Source of the DNA: Chromohalobacter sarecensis | GTDB taxonomy: Bacteria > Pseudomonadota > Gammaproteobacteria > Pseudomonadales > Halomonadaceae | Length of the DNA: 64,000 nt | Reading direction: 5' to 3' | Assembly: GCF_023061135.1 (NCBI RefSeq) | Contig: NZ_JAKGAN010000010.1 | Location: 38,726-102,725, forward strand | Shown here: positions 9,192-18,536 of the stretch, in pieces | How the letters are laid out: each line of letters begins with the position of its first letter | Position numbering within the stretch: the stretch's first letter is position 1 | Notes under the pieces: model-generated | Database searches by the model: none | What the model was told of the DNA's origin: nothing | What the model saw: only the letters and a program-made list of their open reading frames with translations | Position numbers and translations under genes: made by a program

Positions 9192-10064
9192 GTGAAGCTG
9201 CTGCTGGCGGATGCGGGACATTGCTTGAGCCTGGCGCTGGCGCGCGAGGCCAATCGACGTCGCGATACCCAACTAACCATCGTTGAGGAGACGCAGGTCA
9301 CGGCGGAGGCCTTGGCCGAAGCCCGGCCTGATGCGCTGGTGGTGCCGCCGTTATCGGCGCCATCACGTCTGGCGCCCGCCGAGGTCATGGCCCATGTCGA
9401 GGCGATCGACGCCAATCTCGAGCTGTGCCGTGAATATGATGTGCCATTGATCTGGTGCGTGTCCGACGAGCTCTATGAGGACGGTGGCGACGAGCTGCTC
9501 GACGAGCATGTCATTCCGTCGCCACGCGATGACAGCCTGAAGCGCTTGATCGCCACCGGTGACCGGGTGCGTGAGCGTCTGCCTAAGCATCTCATTGTGC
9601 GGCTGGGGCCGCTGTTCGCGCTCGGCGGGGCGCATTCTTGGTTACCTGAAGTGCTCGATACGTTGCTGGCAGGTAACGAAGTGCGCGCCGCGCAAGACGT
9701 CGTCTTGTGTCCAACCTCGGTGGATGCGGTGGCCATGGCGTTGATCGGCATGATGCAACAACAAGGTTGTGGCGCCGATGCTTGGGGCGCCTACCATTTG
9801 GCGGGTACCGAGCCGATCAGCCCATATACGTTCGCCTCCGTCGTGCGCACCTATCTTGCCACGCATCTCGAGCGGCAGGAGAGTGACGTGACCCTGGGAA
9901 CGTTGCACGCCTTACATCATCATCATGACCATCCTCTACGGCGTGTTCTTAACTGTCGTCGTGTGTTGGATGTTTTCGGTATCCACCAGAAGCCCTGGCG
10001 ACTCGAGCTGAGTCGCATGTTGGATGACTGGTGCCTGTTGTATGGCAAGGAGTCGGCGACGTGA
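9192..10064 (+). CDS. RmlD-like / NAD-dependent epimerase-dehydratase superfamily protein
   Basis: 290 residues from GTG 9192, chosen because AAGGAG lies 5 bases upstream and MKLLLADAG begins a Rossmann-type strand. The fold resembles sugar-nucleotide dehydrogenase-like proteins (RmlD family): RLGPLFALGGAHSW and a late segment AYHLAGTEPISPYTFASVV are typical of the substrate-binding part. The N-terminal glycine pattern is degenerate (LLLADAGHCLSLALA rather than GxxGxxG), so NAD(P) binding and catalysis are uncertain. It is followed by the acyltransferase gene with a GTGA overlap. No sugar-nucleotide pathway genes are nearby. Confidence 0.65.
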   Translation: MKLLLADAGHCLSLALAREANRRRDTQLTIVEETQVTAEALAEARPDALVVPPLSAPSRLAPAEVMAHVEAIDANLELCREYDVPLIWCVSDELYEDGGDELLDEHVIPSPRDDSLKRLIATGDRVRERLPKHLIVRLGPLFALGGAHSWLPEVLDTLLAGNEVRAAQDVVLCPTSVDAVAMALIGMMQQQGCGADAWGAYHLAGTEPISPYTFASVVRTYLATHLERQESDVTLGTLHALHHHHDHPLRRVLNCRRVLDVFGIHQKPWRLELSRMLDDWCLLYGKESAT

Positions 10065-10816
10065 AGGTGTTTCGTAGTCTCGTATTTTATGCCGGCTACT
10101 TTCTGGCGCTATTGATTAGCGGTCTGGTGTTGCTACCACTGGCGCCGTTTGTACCTTTGTTTTCGCGTTTTCGGCTACTCAATCTTTATAACCGCTTTAT
10201 CTTGGGCTGGTTCGCCGTGTCCTGTGGGGTACGTTATCACGTCAGCGGACGCGAGAACGTGCCTGAAGGGCCATGTGTGGTGCTCGCCAATCATCAGAGC
10301 GAGTGGGAAACCCTGTTCCTGCAACTGATCAAGGTGCCGGTGTGTACCGTACTCAAGCGAGAACTGCTCAATCTGCCGGTCTTCGGCTGGGGGCTGCGCT
10401 TGATCAAGCCCATTGCGCTGGATCGCTCGCGTCCGTCGCGGGCCATTCGCATGGTGCTTGATCAGGGCATACAGCGCTTGTCCGAGGGGCTATCGGTGCT
10501 GATCTTTCCCGAGGGTACACGGGTGGCGCCGGGGCAGCGGCGTCGCTACAACAAGAGCGGGGTAGTGATTGCCTGTCGTTCTGGCGTCCCGGTATTGCCC
10601 GTGGCCCACAATGCGGGTGAACACTGGCCAGGGAGGCATTGGGTCAAGAAGCCAGGAGATTTGTACGTGGTGGTCGGTAAGCCGATCGCTACGCAGGGGC
10701 GTTCCACCAACGAGGTCTTGGCCGAGGTCGAGGAGTGGATAGAGGCGCAGCTTCGCGAGATCTCCGCCGTGCCGCGTCCTGAGGTCGAGGGCGAGCCTGC
10801 CAAGGTGCCGGCCTGA
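10061..10816 (+). CDS. plsC: 1-acyl-sn-glycerol-3-phosphate acyltransferase (PlsC-like)
   Basis: 251 residues, membrane-associated, transfers a second acyl chain to lysophosphatidic acid. An N-terminal hydrophobic segment covers residues ~4-35. Catalytic block I is NHQSEWE, that is H-x4-E instead of the classic H-x4-D, a form also seen in other proteobacterial homologues. Block III is FPEGTR. The start is the GTG overlapping the upstream stop (GTGA), with AAGGAG upstream. It ends just before a strong terminator. Which paralogue it is cannot be settled from sequence alone. Confidence 0.83.
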   Translation: MKVFRSLVFYAGYFLALLISGLVLLPLAPFVPLFSRFRLLNLYNRFILGWFAVSCGVRYHVSGRENVPEGPCVVLANHQSEWETLFLQLIKVPVCTVLKRELLNLPVFGWGLRLIKPIALDRSRPSRAIRMVLDQGIQRLSEGLSVLIFPEGTRVAPGQRRRYNKSGVVIACRSGVPVLPVAHNAGEHWPGRHWVKKPGDLYVVVGKPIATQGRSTNEVLAEVEEWIEAQLREISAVPRPEVEGEPAKVPA

Positions 10817-10849
10817 GTCTCTGTCGACGGTGGGTGTTGTCAGCATGCA

Positions 10850-10879
10850 AAAAGGGCGTCTCGTGAGAGACGCCCTTTT
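10850..10879. terminator. Bidirectional terminator between plsC-like gene and fabB
   Basis: Perfect 13-bp inverted repeat (10850-10862 and 10867-10879) around GTGA, with A4 and T4 on the outside. It serves convergent genes. Confidence 0.85.
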
Positions 10880-10930
10880 CGTGTTACTGGCCACTTATTA
10901 CCAGGGATCGCATGACGCTAGATCGTGCGA

Positions 10931-12148
10931 TCAGTCCCGGTAGCGCTGTAGCACCAAGCAGGCGTTGGTGCCGCCGAACCCGAAGCTATTGGACAGCACG
11001 CGCTCGATGGCCGCATTGTCGCGCCGTTGGTTGACGATATCGAAGCCCTGGGCGGCGTCATCTAGCTCGTCGATGTTGGCCGACGCGGCGATGAAGGAGT
11101 GCTCCATCATCAACAGCGAGTAGATGGTTTCCTGCACGCCGGTGGCGCCCAGCGAATGCCCGGTCAGCGACTTGGTGGAGCTCATCGCCGGTGTGGTATC
11201 GCCGAAGACCTCGCGAACCGCCTTCAGCTCGGCGATGTCGCCCACCGGAGTGGAGGTGCCGTGGGTATTGATATAGTCGATCGGGCCGTCCACGGTCGCC
11301 ATGGCTTGCCGCATGCAGCGTGCAGCGCCCTCGCCGGAGGGGGCGACCATGTCGTAGCCATCGGAGGTGGCGCCATAGCCGACGATTTCGGCATAGATCT
11401 TGGCGCCACGCGCCTTGGCGTGTTCCAGCTCTTCGAGCACCAGCATGCCGCCCCCACCGGCGATGATGAAACCATCGCGCGAGGCGTCATAGGGACGCGA
11501 GGCGGTTTCGGGCGCGTCGTTATAGCTAGTCGAGAGCGCACCCATGGCATCGAACAGGCAGGACAGCGTCCAATGCTCCTCTTCGCCGCCACCGGCAAAG
11601 ACCACGTCCTGCTTGCCGAGCTGGATCTGCTCGACGGCACTGCCGATGCAGTGGGCCGAGGTCGCGCAAGCCGAGGAGATGGAGTAGTTAACGCCCTTGA
11701 TCTTGAACGGCGTGGCGAGACAGGCGGAGACCGTGCTGCCCATGGTCCGCGTGACCCGGTAGGGGCCGACACGACGCAGGCCTTTCTCGCGCAGCACATC
11801 GGCGGCTTCGACCTGGTTGGCGCTGGACGCGCCGCCGGAGCCGGCGATCAAGCCGGTACGCTCGTTGGAGACATCGCTGTCATCGAGGCCCGCATCGCGG
11901 ATCGCTTGTTCCATCGAGACATAGGCGAATGCCGCTGCATCGCCCATGAAGCGACGCAGCTTACGGTCGATTAAAGTATCGAGATCGATATCGATGACAC
12001 CCGCCAGGTGGCTGCGGAAGCCACGTTCGGCGTATTCGTCCTTGTAACGAATACCCGAGCGTCCGCTGCGTAGCGCGTCTAGTACCTGGTGCTGGTCATT
12101 GCCGAGGCAAGACACGATGCCTTGGCCGGTGACTACCACTCGTCGCAT
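10931..12148 (-). CDS. fabB: FabB, beta-ketoacyl-ACP synthase I
   Basis: Elongates acyl-ACP with malonyl-ACP in type II fatty acid synthesis and is needed for unsaturated fatty acids. 405 residues. The Cys-His-His triad is visible: Cys161 (SSACATSAH), His296 (INTHGTST) and His331 ([11 protein letters not shown]), with the closing FGFGGTNA loop. Start at 12148 ([10 protein letters not shown]) with AGGAGG 4 bases upstream; longer upstream reading frame is overlap with fabA. It lies 13 bases after fabA, the normal fabAB pair. Confidence 0.97.
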   Translation of the reverse strand: MRRVVVTGQGIVSCLGNDQHQVLDALRSGRSGIRYKDEYAERGFRSHLAGVIDIDLDTLIDRKLRRFMGDAAAFAYVSMEQAIRDAGLDDSDVSNERTGLIAGSGGASSANQVEAADVLREKGLRRVGPYRVTRTMGSTVSACLATPFKIKGVNYSISSACATSAHCIGSAVEQIQLGKQDVVFAGGGEEEHWTLSCLFDAMGALSTSYNDAPETASRPYDASRDGFIIAGGGGMLVLEELEHAKARGAKIYAEIVGYGATSDGYDMVAPSGEGAARCMRQAMATVDGPIDYINTHGTSTPVGDIAELKAVREVFGDTTPAMSSTKSLTGHSLGATGVQETIYSLLMMEHSFIAASANIDELDDAAQGFDIVNQRRDNAAIERVLSNSFGFGGTNACLVLQRYRD

Positions 12149-12161
12149 GGAAGCCTCCTGA

Positions 12162-12677
12162 TCAGAAATTCGCGGTGGAGGTAAACAAACCAACGCGTAA
12201 ATCGTTGGCCTGATAGATATCGCGACCGTCGACCGAAACGGTGCCGTCGGCAATCCCCAGTATCAAACGTCGGGTAATGATCCGCTTGAGGTTGATCCGG
12301 TAGGTGACCTTGTCGGCGTTCGGCATGATCTGACCCGAGAACTTGACCTCGCCGCAGCCCAAGGCGCGTCCGCGGCCTGGATGGCCCAGCCAGCCGAGGT
12401 AGAAGCCGACCAGTTGCCACATGGCATCCAGACCTAGACAGCCGGGCATGACCGGATCGCCGGGGAAGTGGCAGTCGAAGAACCACAGGTCGGGATGGAT
12501 ATCCAGTTCAGCGATCAGTTCGCCCTTGTCGTACTCGCCTCCGCCCTCCTGGATCTGCGTGATGCGGTCGAGCATCAGCATGTTGGGGGCCGGCAGTTGG
12601 GCGTTGCCCGGGCCGAACAGCTCGCCTTGGCTGCATGCCAGCAGTTCTTCGTAGCTGAAAGAATGTTGCTTGGTCAC
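12162..12677 (-). CDS. fabA: FabA, 3-hydroxydecanoyl-ACP dehydratase/isomerase
   Basis: Introduces the cis double bond at C10 for unsaturated fatty acid synthesis. The GTG start at 12677 gives 171 residues, the usual FabA length; GGAAAG sits upstream. The active-site His70 (DCHFPGDP) and Asp84 (GLDAMWQL) are at the same numbers as in E. coli FabA. First gene of the fabAB operon. No recognisable FadR or FabR operator was found in the 200 bases upstream. Confidence 0.97.
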   Translation of the reverse strand: MTKQHSFSYEELLACSQGELFGPGNAQLPAPNMLMLDRITQIQEGGGEYDKGELIAELDIHPDLWFFDCHFPGDPVMPGCLGLDAMWQLVGFYLGWLGHPGRGRALGCGEVKFSGQIMPNADKVTYRINLKRIITRRLILGIADGTVSVDGRDIYQANDLRVGLFTSTANF

Positions 12678-12888
12678 TGAGTCTTTCCGAGAGTCGAAAT
12701 TGTGGTGCGTCGCAGAGCACGGACGCCCTAGTTTACTGGCAGTGCCGAATGAATGCACGCGGGGCCAGCCTACCGGGCGCGCGTTATGGGTGCAATCCGC
12801 AGATGGGTGCGGGTTGCGCCCGTCGCAAGAGAAGGGGCATGATGCCTCCACTTTCACGAACCTCTATTGATTGAGCTGCTAATTCTCT

Positions 12889-14724
12889 ATGTGGTCCGTC
12901 TTTACCCTTAACCGTCCCCTGGTATGGGCGGGCATCGCTGCCATGGCCTCCATGAGCCTTTTGCCGACGCTGACGTTGCGACTGGCGGCCTTGGTGATAG
13001 TGCTCATTGGCGGCGTGGATGCCTGGCGGCAAATTCGCTTGGAATCGACGCGACGTCAACTCACCGAAGCCGCTCTCATGCTTTCTCCCGATGGTGTGCT
13101 GATTTCCAACGCCCGCAATCGCATCGAGGCGGTCAATCCGGCCTTTACGCAGATCACTGGCTACAGCGACGAGGAGATCCGCGGCCTCGATCCATCGGTT
13201 CTCTCCTCCGGGCGTCACGACAAGACCTTCTATGAGCATTATTGGCAAAGCCTCAACGCCACCGGCCAGTGGGAAGGGGAGGTCTGGAATCAGCGTAAGC
13301 ACGGCGATGAGTTTCCCGAGTGGCTGCGCGTGCGGGTGATCACCGATGATAAGGGGCGTGTCACCCACTATGTGGGGCTGTTCACCGATATCACGCGTCA
13401 CAAGGCACGCGAGCAAGATCTGCAGCGCATCGGCTTCGAGGATCCGTTGACCGGTTTGCCCAACCGTCGGCGTTTGCATGACCTTTTGGCTTCGCGCTTG
13501 CAGCACCTGCGGGCCGGCGAGGGGCTGGACATCGCGCTGATCGACATCGATGGCTTCAAGGCGGTCAACGATGCCATGGGCGTCGACAAGGGAGATCGTC
13601 TGCTATCGCGTTTTGGGCAGCGACTCGCGGCATTCGTTGCCGGTGGCGTGGTGGGTCGCTTGGGCGGTGACGAGTTCATGGTCATTCGCACCACGACCTA
13701 TGACGATCACGAACAATGGGTGGAAGGGCTACGTGGGCATCTGAGCGAGCCGTTCGAGATCGGCGATAAACCCCTGCGCCTGGGGCTGACCATCGGCAGC
13801 TGTCGCGCCCCCGACGATGGACGCGATTCTGGTGTCTTGTTCCAGCGTCTGGAATCGGCGCTCTACACCGCCAAGCGCCATGGGCGTAACCACAGTCAAC
13901 GTTTTCGCCCCTCACTGGAAGTCGAGGGGGATCCTCAGCTCGAGCTGCTCAACGAACTCCGCCAAGCCCTGGCACACGGCACGCAACTCGAACTCTTCTA
14001 TCAAACACAATACTATCTTGACGATGGACGACTGGCCGGCATGGAAGCCCTGCTGCGCTGGTATCATCCCACGCATGGCATGATCTCGCCGGGGACGTTC
14101 ATCCCCCTGGCCGAACGCCACGGTTTGATGGCGTCGCTAGGCGATTGGGTGATCGATAGCGCCTGCGCGCAGTTGTCGACCTGGCGCCAGCAAGGCTTAT
14201 CGTTCGTACCGGTGTGGATCAACATTTCGGCGGTGCAGCTAATTCAGGGCGATCTCGAGTCGCGGCTGTCTGCCAGTCTGTCCAAGCACAACGTGCCTTC
14301 GGCTATGCTGGGGCTGGAACTGACCGAGTCGGTGCTGCTCGACGAGCGCGCCGGAGATATCTCGAAGCGTCTCGTCGCGCTGCGTGACAAGGGGCACCCG
14401 ATCGCCATCGACGATTTCGGCACTGGCTATTCGTCGATGGCCTATCTCAAGGAACTGCCGGTGGATAAGCTCAAGCTCGATCGTGCCTTCGTGCGTGCCC
14501 TGCCCGACGATAGTGCCGATGCCGCTATCACGTCGGCAGTGCTTGCCATGGCGCGCGGCCTGGGGTTGGACGTGATCGCCGAGGGGGTGGAAACCGAGGC
14601 GCAGCGGGATTACTTGCGTGATCAGGGCTGCGCCATGGTGCAAGGCTTTCTCTATGCCCGTCCCGAACGGGTCACCGATGTCGAGAAGCGGCTCAAGGGT
14701 GACGTCGAGATGGCGCTGCCCTGA
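12889..14724 (+). CDS. Membrane-anchored PAS-GGDEF-EAL c-di-GMP protein
   Basis: 611 residues. Two short hydrophobic helices (about 8-25 and 28-45) anchor the N-terminus. The PAS domain (60-172) has the NPAFTQITGYS motif, followed by GGDEF (intact GGDEF at 259-263, with LTGLPNRR) and EAL (EAL at 386-388, ELTES, DDFGTGYSS, AEGVET, QGFLYARP). Both active sites look complete, so it is a candidate bifunctional enzyme. The last 32 bases overlap the convergent DUF2878 gene. The ribosome site is weak, so the start is moderately certain. Confidence 0.9.
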   Translation: MWSVFTLNRPLVWAGIAAMASMSLLPTLTLRLAALVIVLIGGVDAWRQIRLESTRRQLTEAALMLSPDGVLISNARNRIEAVNPAFTQITGYSDEEIRGLDPSVLSSGRHDKTFYEHYWQSLNATGQWEGEVWNQRKHGDEFPEWLRVRVITDDKGRVTHYVGLFTDITRHKAREQDLQRIGFEDPLTGLPNRRRLHDLLASRLQHLRAGEGLDIALIDIDGFKAVNDAMGVDKGDRLLSRFGQRLAAFVAGGVVGRLGGDEFMVIRTTTYDDHEQWVEGLRGHLSEPFEIGDKPLRLGLTIGSCRAPDDGRDSGVLFQRLESALYTAKRHGRNHSQRFRPSLEVEGDPQLELLNELRQALAHGTQLELFYQTQYYLDDGRLAGMEALLRWYHPTHGMISPGTFIPLAERHGLMASLGDWVIDSACAQLSTWRQQGLSFVPVWINISAVQLIQGDLESRLSASLSKHNVPSAMLGLELTESVLLDERAGDISKRLVALRDKGHPIAIDDFGTGYSSMAYLKELPVDKLKLDRAFVRALPDDSADAAITSAVLAMARGLGLDVIAEGVETEAQRDYLRDQGCAMVQGFLYARPERVTDVEKRLKGDVEMALP

Positions 14725-15175
14725 GCGCCAGCCATCCGCATAGACCACCCCATACCACGGCCTGTACCACTACGGCCCAGGGGGCCAGTTCGACATCGGC
14801 CAGGCGCGCACCACCCAGATAGGAGCTCGGCCCGCCGAGTGCCCCGCCCAGCATCGCCAATCGAGGATGCGACCATAACCAGGTGAGTGAGTGTTGAATG
14901 GTGGTCGCGAACAGCGGCCAGAGCAGCCACAGCCATAGCGGCAGTCCCGCACTATCGGCAAAGCGTAAACCGCCGAGTAGCGTCAGCGTGCCATCCACGA
15001 GGGCGCCGAGCAACGCGAACCCTGTCAGCCAACGCCACTCCCCGGGTATGCCCAGCCACAGTAGGTGACACGTCACGATGACCGTCACCGTGGGCAACGC
15101 CCAAGGCGTGCCACCCAGCACACAGGCCAACCAGCCGGCTTGAAACGCGAGCGCGTTGACGATCTTGCCTAGCAT
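14693..15175 (-). CDS. DUF2878 membrane protein
   Basis: 160 residues, almost wholly hydrophobic, with about five membrane helices and conserved-looking HSLTWLWSHP. It matches the DUF2878 family, whose members usually sit beside CFA-synthase-like genes. It starts 3 bases after the methyltransferase stop, so it is translated as the last gene of the photolyase-to-methyltransferase operon. Function unknown; a role in the same lipid modification is suggested only by position. Confidence 0.75.
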   Translation of the reverse strand: MLGKIVNALAFQAGWLACVLGGTPWALPTVTVIVTCHLLWLGIPGEWRWLTGFALLGALVDGTLTLLGGLRFADSAGLPLWLWLLWPLFATTIQHSLTWLWSHPRLAMLGGALGGPSSYLGGARLADVELAPWAVVVQAVVWGGLCGWLALRAAPSRRHP

Positions 15176-15178
15176 GGC

Positions 15179-16447
15179 TCAGGTCGCGCCGGTGAGTGGT
15201 GCACGGCGGTTGCCTGGCTTGGCCAGTAACCACTGCGAGGTACCAATGGTGCGCTCGCGGAAGCCGCCTTCGCAGTAGCAAAGATAATAACGCCACATGC
15301 GAATGAAACGCTCGTCGTAGCCGAGTGAACGAACATGCTCGAGGCTGGCCTCGAAGCGCTGGCGCCACTCGTGAAGCGTGCGCGCGTAATGCGCCCCGAT
15401 CTCGTCTAGAGCGAGCACATTGAGCTGCGTGCGCCGCGCGATGCTTTCCAGCATCGCCTGATGAGAAGGTAAGAAGCCGCCAGGAAAGATATAGCGCTTG
15501 ATGAAGTCGACCTCGCGCTTGGCCGCCTCATAACGCTGATCGCGGATGGTGATGGCTTGAATCAGCGCCAGCCCGTCGTCGCTGAGCAGGCGGTCGACGG
15601 TGGCCAGATAAGTGGCCAGGTACTGATGCCCCACCGCTTCGATCATTTCCACCGACACCAGGCGATCGTAACGCCCCTCGAGATCGCGATAATCGCGCTT
15701 GAGCAGGGTGATGCGCTCCTCGAGACCGGCTTCGCGAATGCGACGCGCGGTGTGTGCATACTGCTCCTCTGAAATGGTCGTGGTGGTGACGTGGCAGCCC
15801 CGGGTGCGCGCCGCGTAAAGTGCCAGCCCGCCCCAACCGGTACCGATCTCCAGCAGGTGATGCCCGGGGCCGATATCCAGCTTGTCGAGAATGAGCTCCA
15901 GCTTGTAGGTCGAGGCGTCTTCCAGGCTGGCGTCCGGGCGTGGAAAGATGGCGCTGGAGTACAGCCAGTGCTCGCGATCGAGGAATGTCTCGAAGAGGGC
16001 ATTGCCGAGGTCGTAATGCGCGGCGACATGGCGTCGGGCACGCCCGGTGGTATTGCGTTGCAGGGCATGAAGCGTACTGAGCACGCCGTGCGCGAGTCGT
16101 GCGGGGCCTTTCTCCAGGCGCTCGTTGACGTGTTCCAGGTTGCGCGCCAGCAAGCGAATCAGCGCCACCAGGTCGTCGCAGTGCCAGTCACCGTCCATGT
16201 ACGTTTCTCCGGCCGCGACACTGCCCCCCAGCGCGATGCGCCGCCATAGGCGCTCGTTGTGTACGTGCAGGTGTACCGTCAGTGGACCGCCCCGGCCGAG
16301 TCGATGCGTGCATCCGGCTTCTTCGACGATCAGCACGCCGCCCTCGAGGGTGGCCAACTGGCGCAGCAGGCGTGGCTTGAGCCAGCGTGCCATGCGTGCA
16401 TCCAGCGTGCTGGCAGGCGTCTGGGTGGCGGAACGAGTCGTCGTCAC
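15179..16447 (-). CDS. Cyclopropane-fatty-acyl-phospholipid synthase-like SAM methyltransferase
   Basis: 422 residues from GTG 16447, chosen for the GAGGAG 8 bases upstream and the GTGA overlap with DUF1365; the open frame continues upstream but only antisense to that gene. The SAM-binding motif LLEIGTGWGGLALYA and the downstream CFA-synthase blocks (AAHYDLGNALFETFLD, SSAIF, EMIEAVGHQY, KRYIFPGG) are clear. It acts on unsaturated acyl chains of membrane phospholipids. Related enzymes in similar clusters are reported to make methylated or furan fatty acids rather than cyclopropanes, so the product is open. Confidence 0.88.
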   Translation of the reverse strand: MTTTRSATQTPASTLDARMARWLKPRLLRQLATLEGGVLIVEEAGCTHRLGRGGPLTVHLHVHNERLWRRIALGGSVAAGETYMDGDWHCDDLVALIRLLARNLEHVNERLEKGPARLAHGVLSTLHALQRNTTGRARRHVAAHYDLGNALFETFLDREHWLYSSAIFPRPDASLEDASTYKLELILDKLDIGPGHHLLEIGTGWGGLALYAARTRGCHVTTTTISEEQYAHTARRIREAGLEERITLLKRDYRDLEGRYDRLVSVEMIEAVGHQYLATYLATVDRLLSDDGLALIQAITIRDQRYEAAKREVDFIKRYIFPGGFLPSHQAMLESIARRTQLNVLALDEIGAHYARTLHEWRQRFEASLEHVRSLGYDERFIRMWRYYLCYCEGGFRERTIGTSQWLLAKPGNRRAPLTGAT

Positions 16448-17211
16448 GGGCGTGTCTCCTCGCCACGGGAATGTGAAAAGAGCGGCACGCGCTTCAACCA
16501 TAGGCGCAATGCCTCGAAATGAATGCCGGCCAGCGTCTTGAGACTCATCCAAGGGGCGCGCGCCAGGGCGACAACCCATGCGCGCCGTCCCGCTGGCGCA
16601 AAACGCAGGCTCAGCGTGGCGTCGAAATGGCGCGTGGCCTCGCGCCATACCTCCATGTGCATCAGCAAGTACTCGCCCGGTGTGTTGAAGCGCCAGCGAT
16701 AGCGCATGTCCATGGGATTGAACGGTGAGACATGCAGCGCCTTGTCGAAATGAGCAGCGTGGACATGGCGCGTCGGCGTCACCGGGTAGGCATAGACGTG
16801 GCGCTCTTGCCACGGCGTGTTGGTGACCTCGCCGAGGATGGCGCACAGGCGTTCGTCGTGGTCGTAGGCGTAATACAGCGTGATGGGATTGAAGAGCACG
16901 CCACATAGGCGCAACTGGGTCAGCATGCGAACGGGCCCCGTGGGTGCCGCCTCGCCAAGCTCATGGCGCAAACGCTGATGGACCGCCGTCTTGAGCGGCA
17001 GATGCGTGGGTCCCAGATAATCCTCGCGGCGAAAACGCGCCAGCGCAGCACGTCGTGCACTGAAGCCTGGCAGCCGATCGAAGAGCTCGGGCAGCTCGTC
17101 CAGGTCGATCCAGGCCATCCACACGCGGTAGGTGAAGTGATGCGCGCGCGGCGTGAATCGCCGATGGCGCAGCTCGCCCCGGGCTACTCGGCTATGCAAG
17201 AGGGCGCTCAT
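16444..17211 (-). CDS. DUF1365 family protein
   Basis: 255 residues with the DUF1365 hallmarks HHFTYRVWMAWIDLDELP, NPITLYYAYDHD and HVSPFNPMDMRY. Soluble, function unknown. Members nearly always lie between a flavin amine-oxidase-like gene and a CFA-synthase-like gene, as here. It overlaps both neighbours by 4 bases (ATGA upstream, GTGA downstream), so it is tightly coupled. A part in modification or transport of unsaturated acyl chains is an inference from this linkage. Confidence 0.85.
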   Translation of the reverse strand: MSALLHSRVARGELRHRRFTPRAHHFTYRVWMAWIDLDELPELFDRLPGFSARRAALARFRREDYLGPTHLPLKTAVHQRLRHELGEAAPTGPVRMLTQLRLCGVLFNPITLYYAYDHDERLCAILGEVTNTPWQERHVYAYPVTPTRHVHAAHFDKALHVSPFNPMDMRYRWRFNTPGEYLLMHMEVWREATRHFDATLSLRFAPAGRRAWVVALARAPWMSLKTLAGIHFEALRLWLKRVPLFSHSRGEETRP

Positions 17212-18536
17212 GCCGGAACCCCTTCAGGCACTGCGGTTGCCGGCGAGAGAGGCCCTGGCAGGGCACTGGATTCGTCGCAGCCCAATGCGCGGGCCACGCG
17301 TAGCGCGCTCCACACACCGTCCTCGTGGAAACCGTGGCGCCAGTACGCACCGCAGAAATGCGTGCGATGCTGCGTACCGGAGATTTCCGCATGACGCTGC
17401 TGGGCGGCGGCGCCCGCCAGCGTGAAGCTGGGGTGACGATAGACGAAGCGCCGCAGCATGCACTCGGGGGCGATAGCGTCGCTGTCGTTGAGCGTTACGC
17501 AGAAACGCGTTTCGCCTTCCAGATGCTGGAGGCGGTTCATATCGTAGGTTACCGAGACGCGGGCGTCGTCTTCGCGCCCGTCGATGCGATAGTTCCAGCT
17601 CGCCCAGGCGCGGCGCCGACGTGGCAGCAGGCGAGTATCGGTATGCAGCACCACGTCGTTGTCCTGATACGGCAGGGCGTCGAGGATCTCGCGCTCCGCC
17701 TTACTGGGATCGGTCAGCATCGCCAATGCCTGGTCGCTGTGACAAGCGAGCACCACCTGATCGAAACGCTCCCTTCCTTGGGGCGTGGTCAATGTCACGC
17801 CCGTGGCGTCGCGTTCGATACCCCGCACCGGGCAGGCCAGGCGAATACGCTGCGCGTAGGCGGCCGTCAACGGGGCAATGTAGCGCCGTGCACCGCCGAC
17901 TAGCGTGTACCACTGGGGGCGGTTGTGCACCGACAGCAGCCCATGATGATGAAAGAAACGCACGAAGGATGTTAGCGGGAAATTCGCCATGTCGCGCTCG
18001 CTGGCGGACCAGATGGCAGCTCCCATGGGCAGCAGGTAGCGGCGTCGGAAGGTCTCGCCATAGCCACCCCGCGTCAGGTACTCGCCCAGCGTCATGTCCT
18101 CCGGCAAGGTGCCGTGTGACAGGTCGCGTACCGCGTGACGATTGAAGCGCAGGATATCGCGCAGCATGCCGTGAAAGCTGGGGCGCAGCAGGTTGCGGCG
18201 CTGGGCGAACAGGGTGTCGAGGGTATGGCCGTTGTATTCGAAGTCCTCGTGCGTGGCATGCACCGAGAAACTCATCTCGGTGGCTTGTGCGGAAACGCCC
18301 AACTGCGCCAGCAAGCGCTGAAAGTGCGGATAGGTACGGTCGTTGAAGACGATGAAGCCGGTATCGATGGCATGCCGACGCCCGTCGAGCTCGACATCCA
18401 CGGTCGCAGTGTGGCCGCCGAGGTGCTCGTTGGCCTCGAACAGCGTCACTTCATGACGTTGCGAGAGGTAATGAGCGCAGGCCATGCCGGCAATACCACC
18501 ACCGACCACTGCGATACGTGAGGCGGGCGCGTTCAT
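17208..18536 (-). CDS. FAD-dependent amine-oxidase-like oxidoreductase
   Basis: 442 residues with an N-terminal dinucleotide-binding motif (VVGGGIAGMACAHYL, residues 10-24) and the acidic strand end LFEANEHLGG, typical of NAD(P)-binding Rossmann-like flavoproteins. The C-terminus HFCGAYWRHGFHEDGVWSALRVA closes the FAD site. Proteins of this type accompany CFA-like methyltransferases and DUF1365; in Rhodobacter, flavin oxidoreductases of such sets take part in furan fatty acid formation. Start ATG 18536 overlaps the SDR stop (ATGA). Substrate is inferred to be a lipid acyl chain. Confidence 0.83.
   Translation of the reverse strand: MNAPASRIAVVGGGIAGMACAHYLSQRHEVTLFEANEHLGGHTATVDVELDGRRHAIDTGFIVFNDRTYPHFQRLLAQLGVSAQATEMSFSVHATHEDFEYNGHTLDTLFAQRRNLLRPSFHGMLRDILRFNRHAVRDLSHGTLPEDMTLGEYLTRGGYGETFRRRYLLPMGAAIWSASERDMANFPLTSFVRFFHHHGLLSVHNRPQWYTLVGGARRYIAPLTAAYAQRIRLACPVRGIERDATGVTLTTPQGRERFDQVVLACHSDQALAMLTDPSKAEREILDALPYQDNDVVLHTDTRLLPRRRRAWASWNYRIDGREDDARVSVTYDMNRLQHLEGETRFCVTLNDSDAIAPECMLRRFVYRHPSFTLAGAAAQQRHAEISGTQHRTHFCGAYWRHGFHEDGVWSALRVARALGCDESSALPGPLSPATAVPEGVPA

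Noticed and set aside
16448..16906. N-terminal extension of the CFA-like protein by 153 residues
   Set aside because: The extension overlaps the DUF1365 gene out of frame, while the GTG at 16447 has a strong ribosome site and a 4-base overlap.
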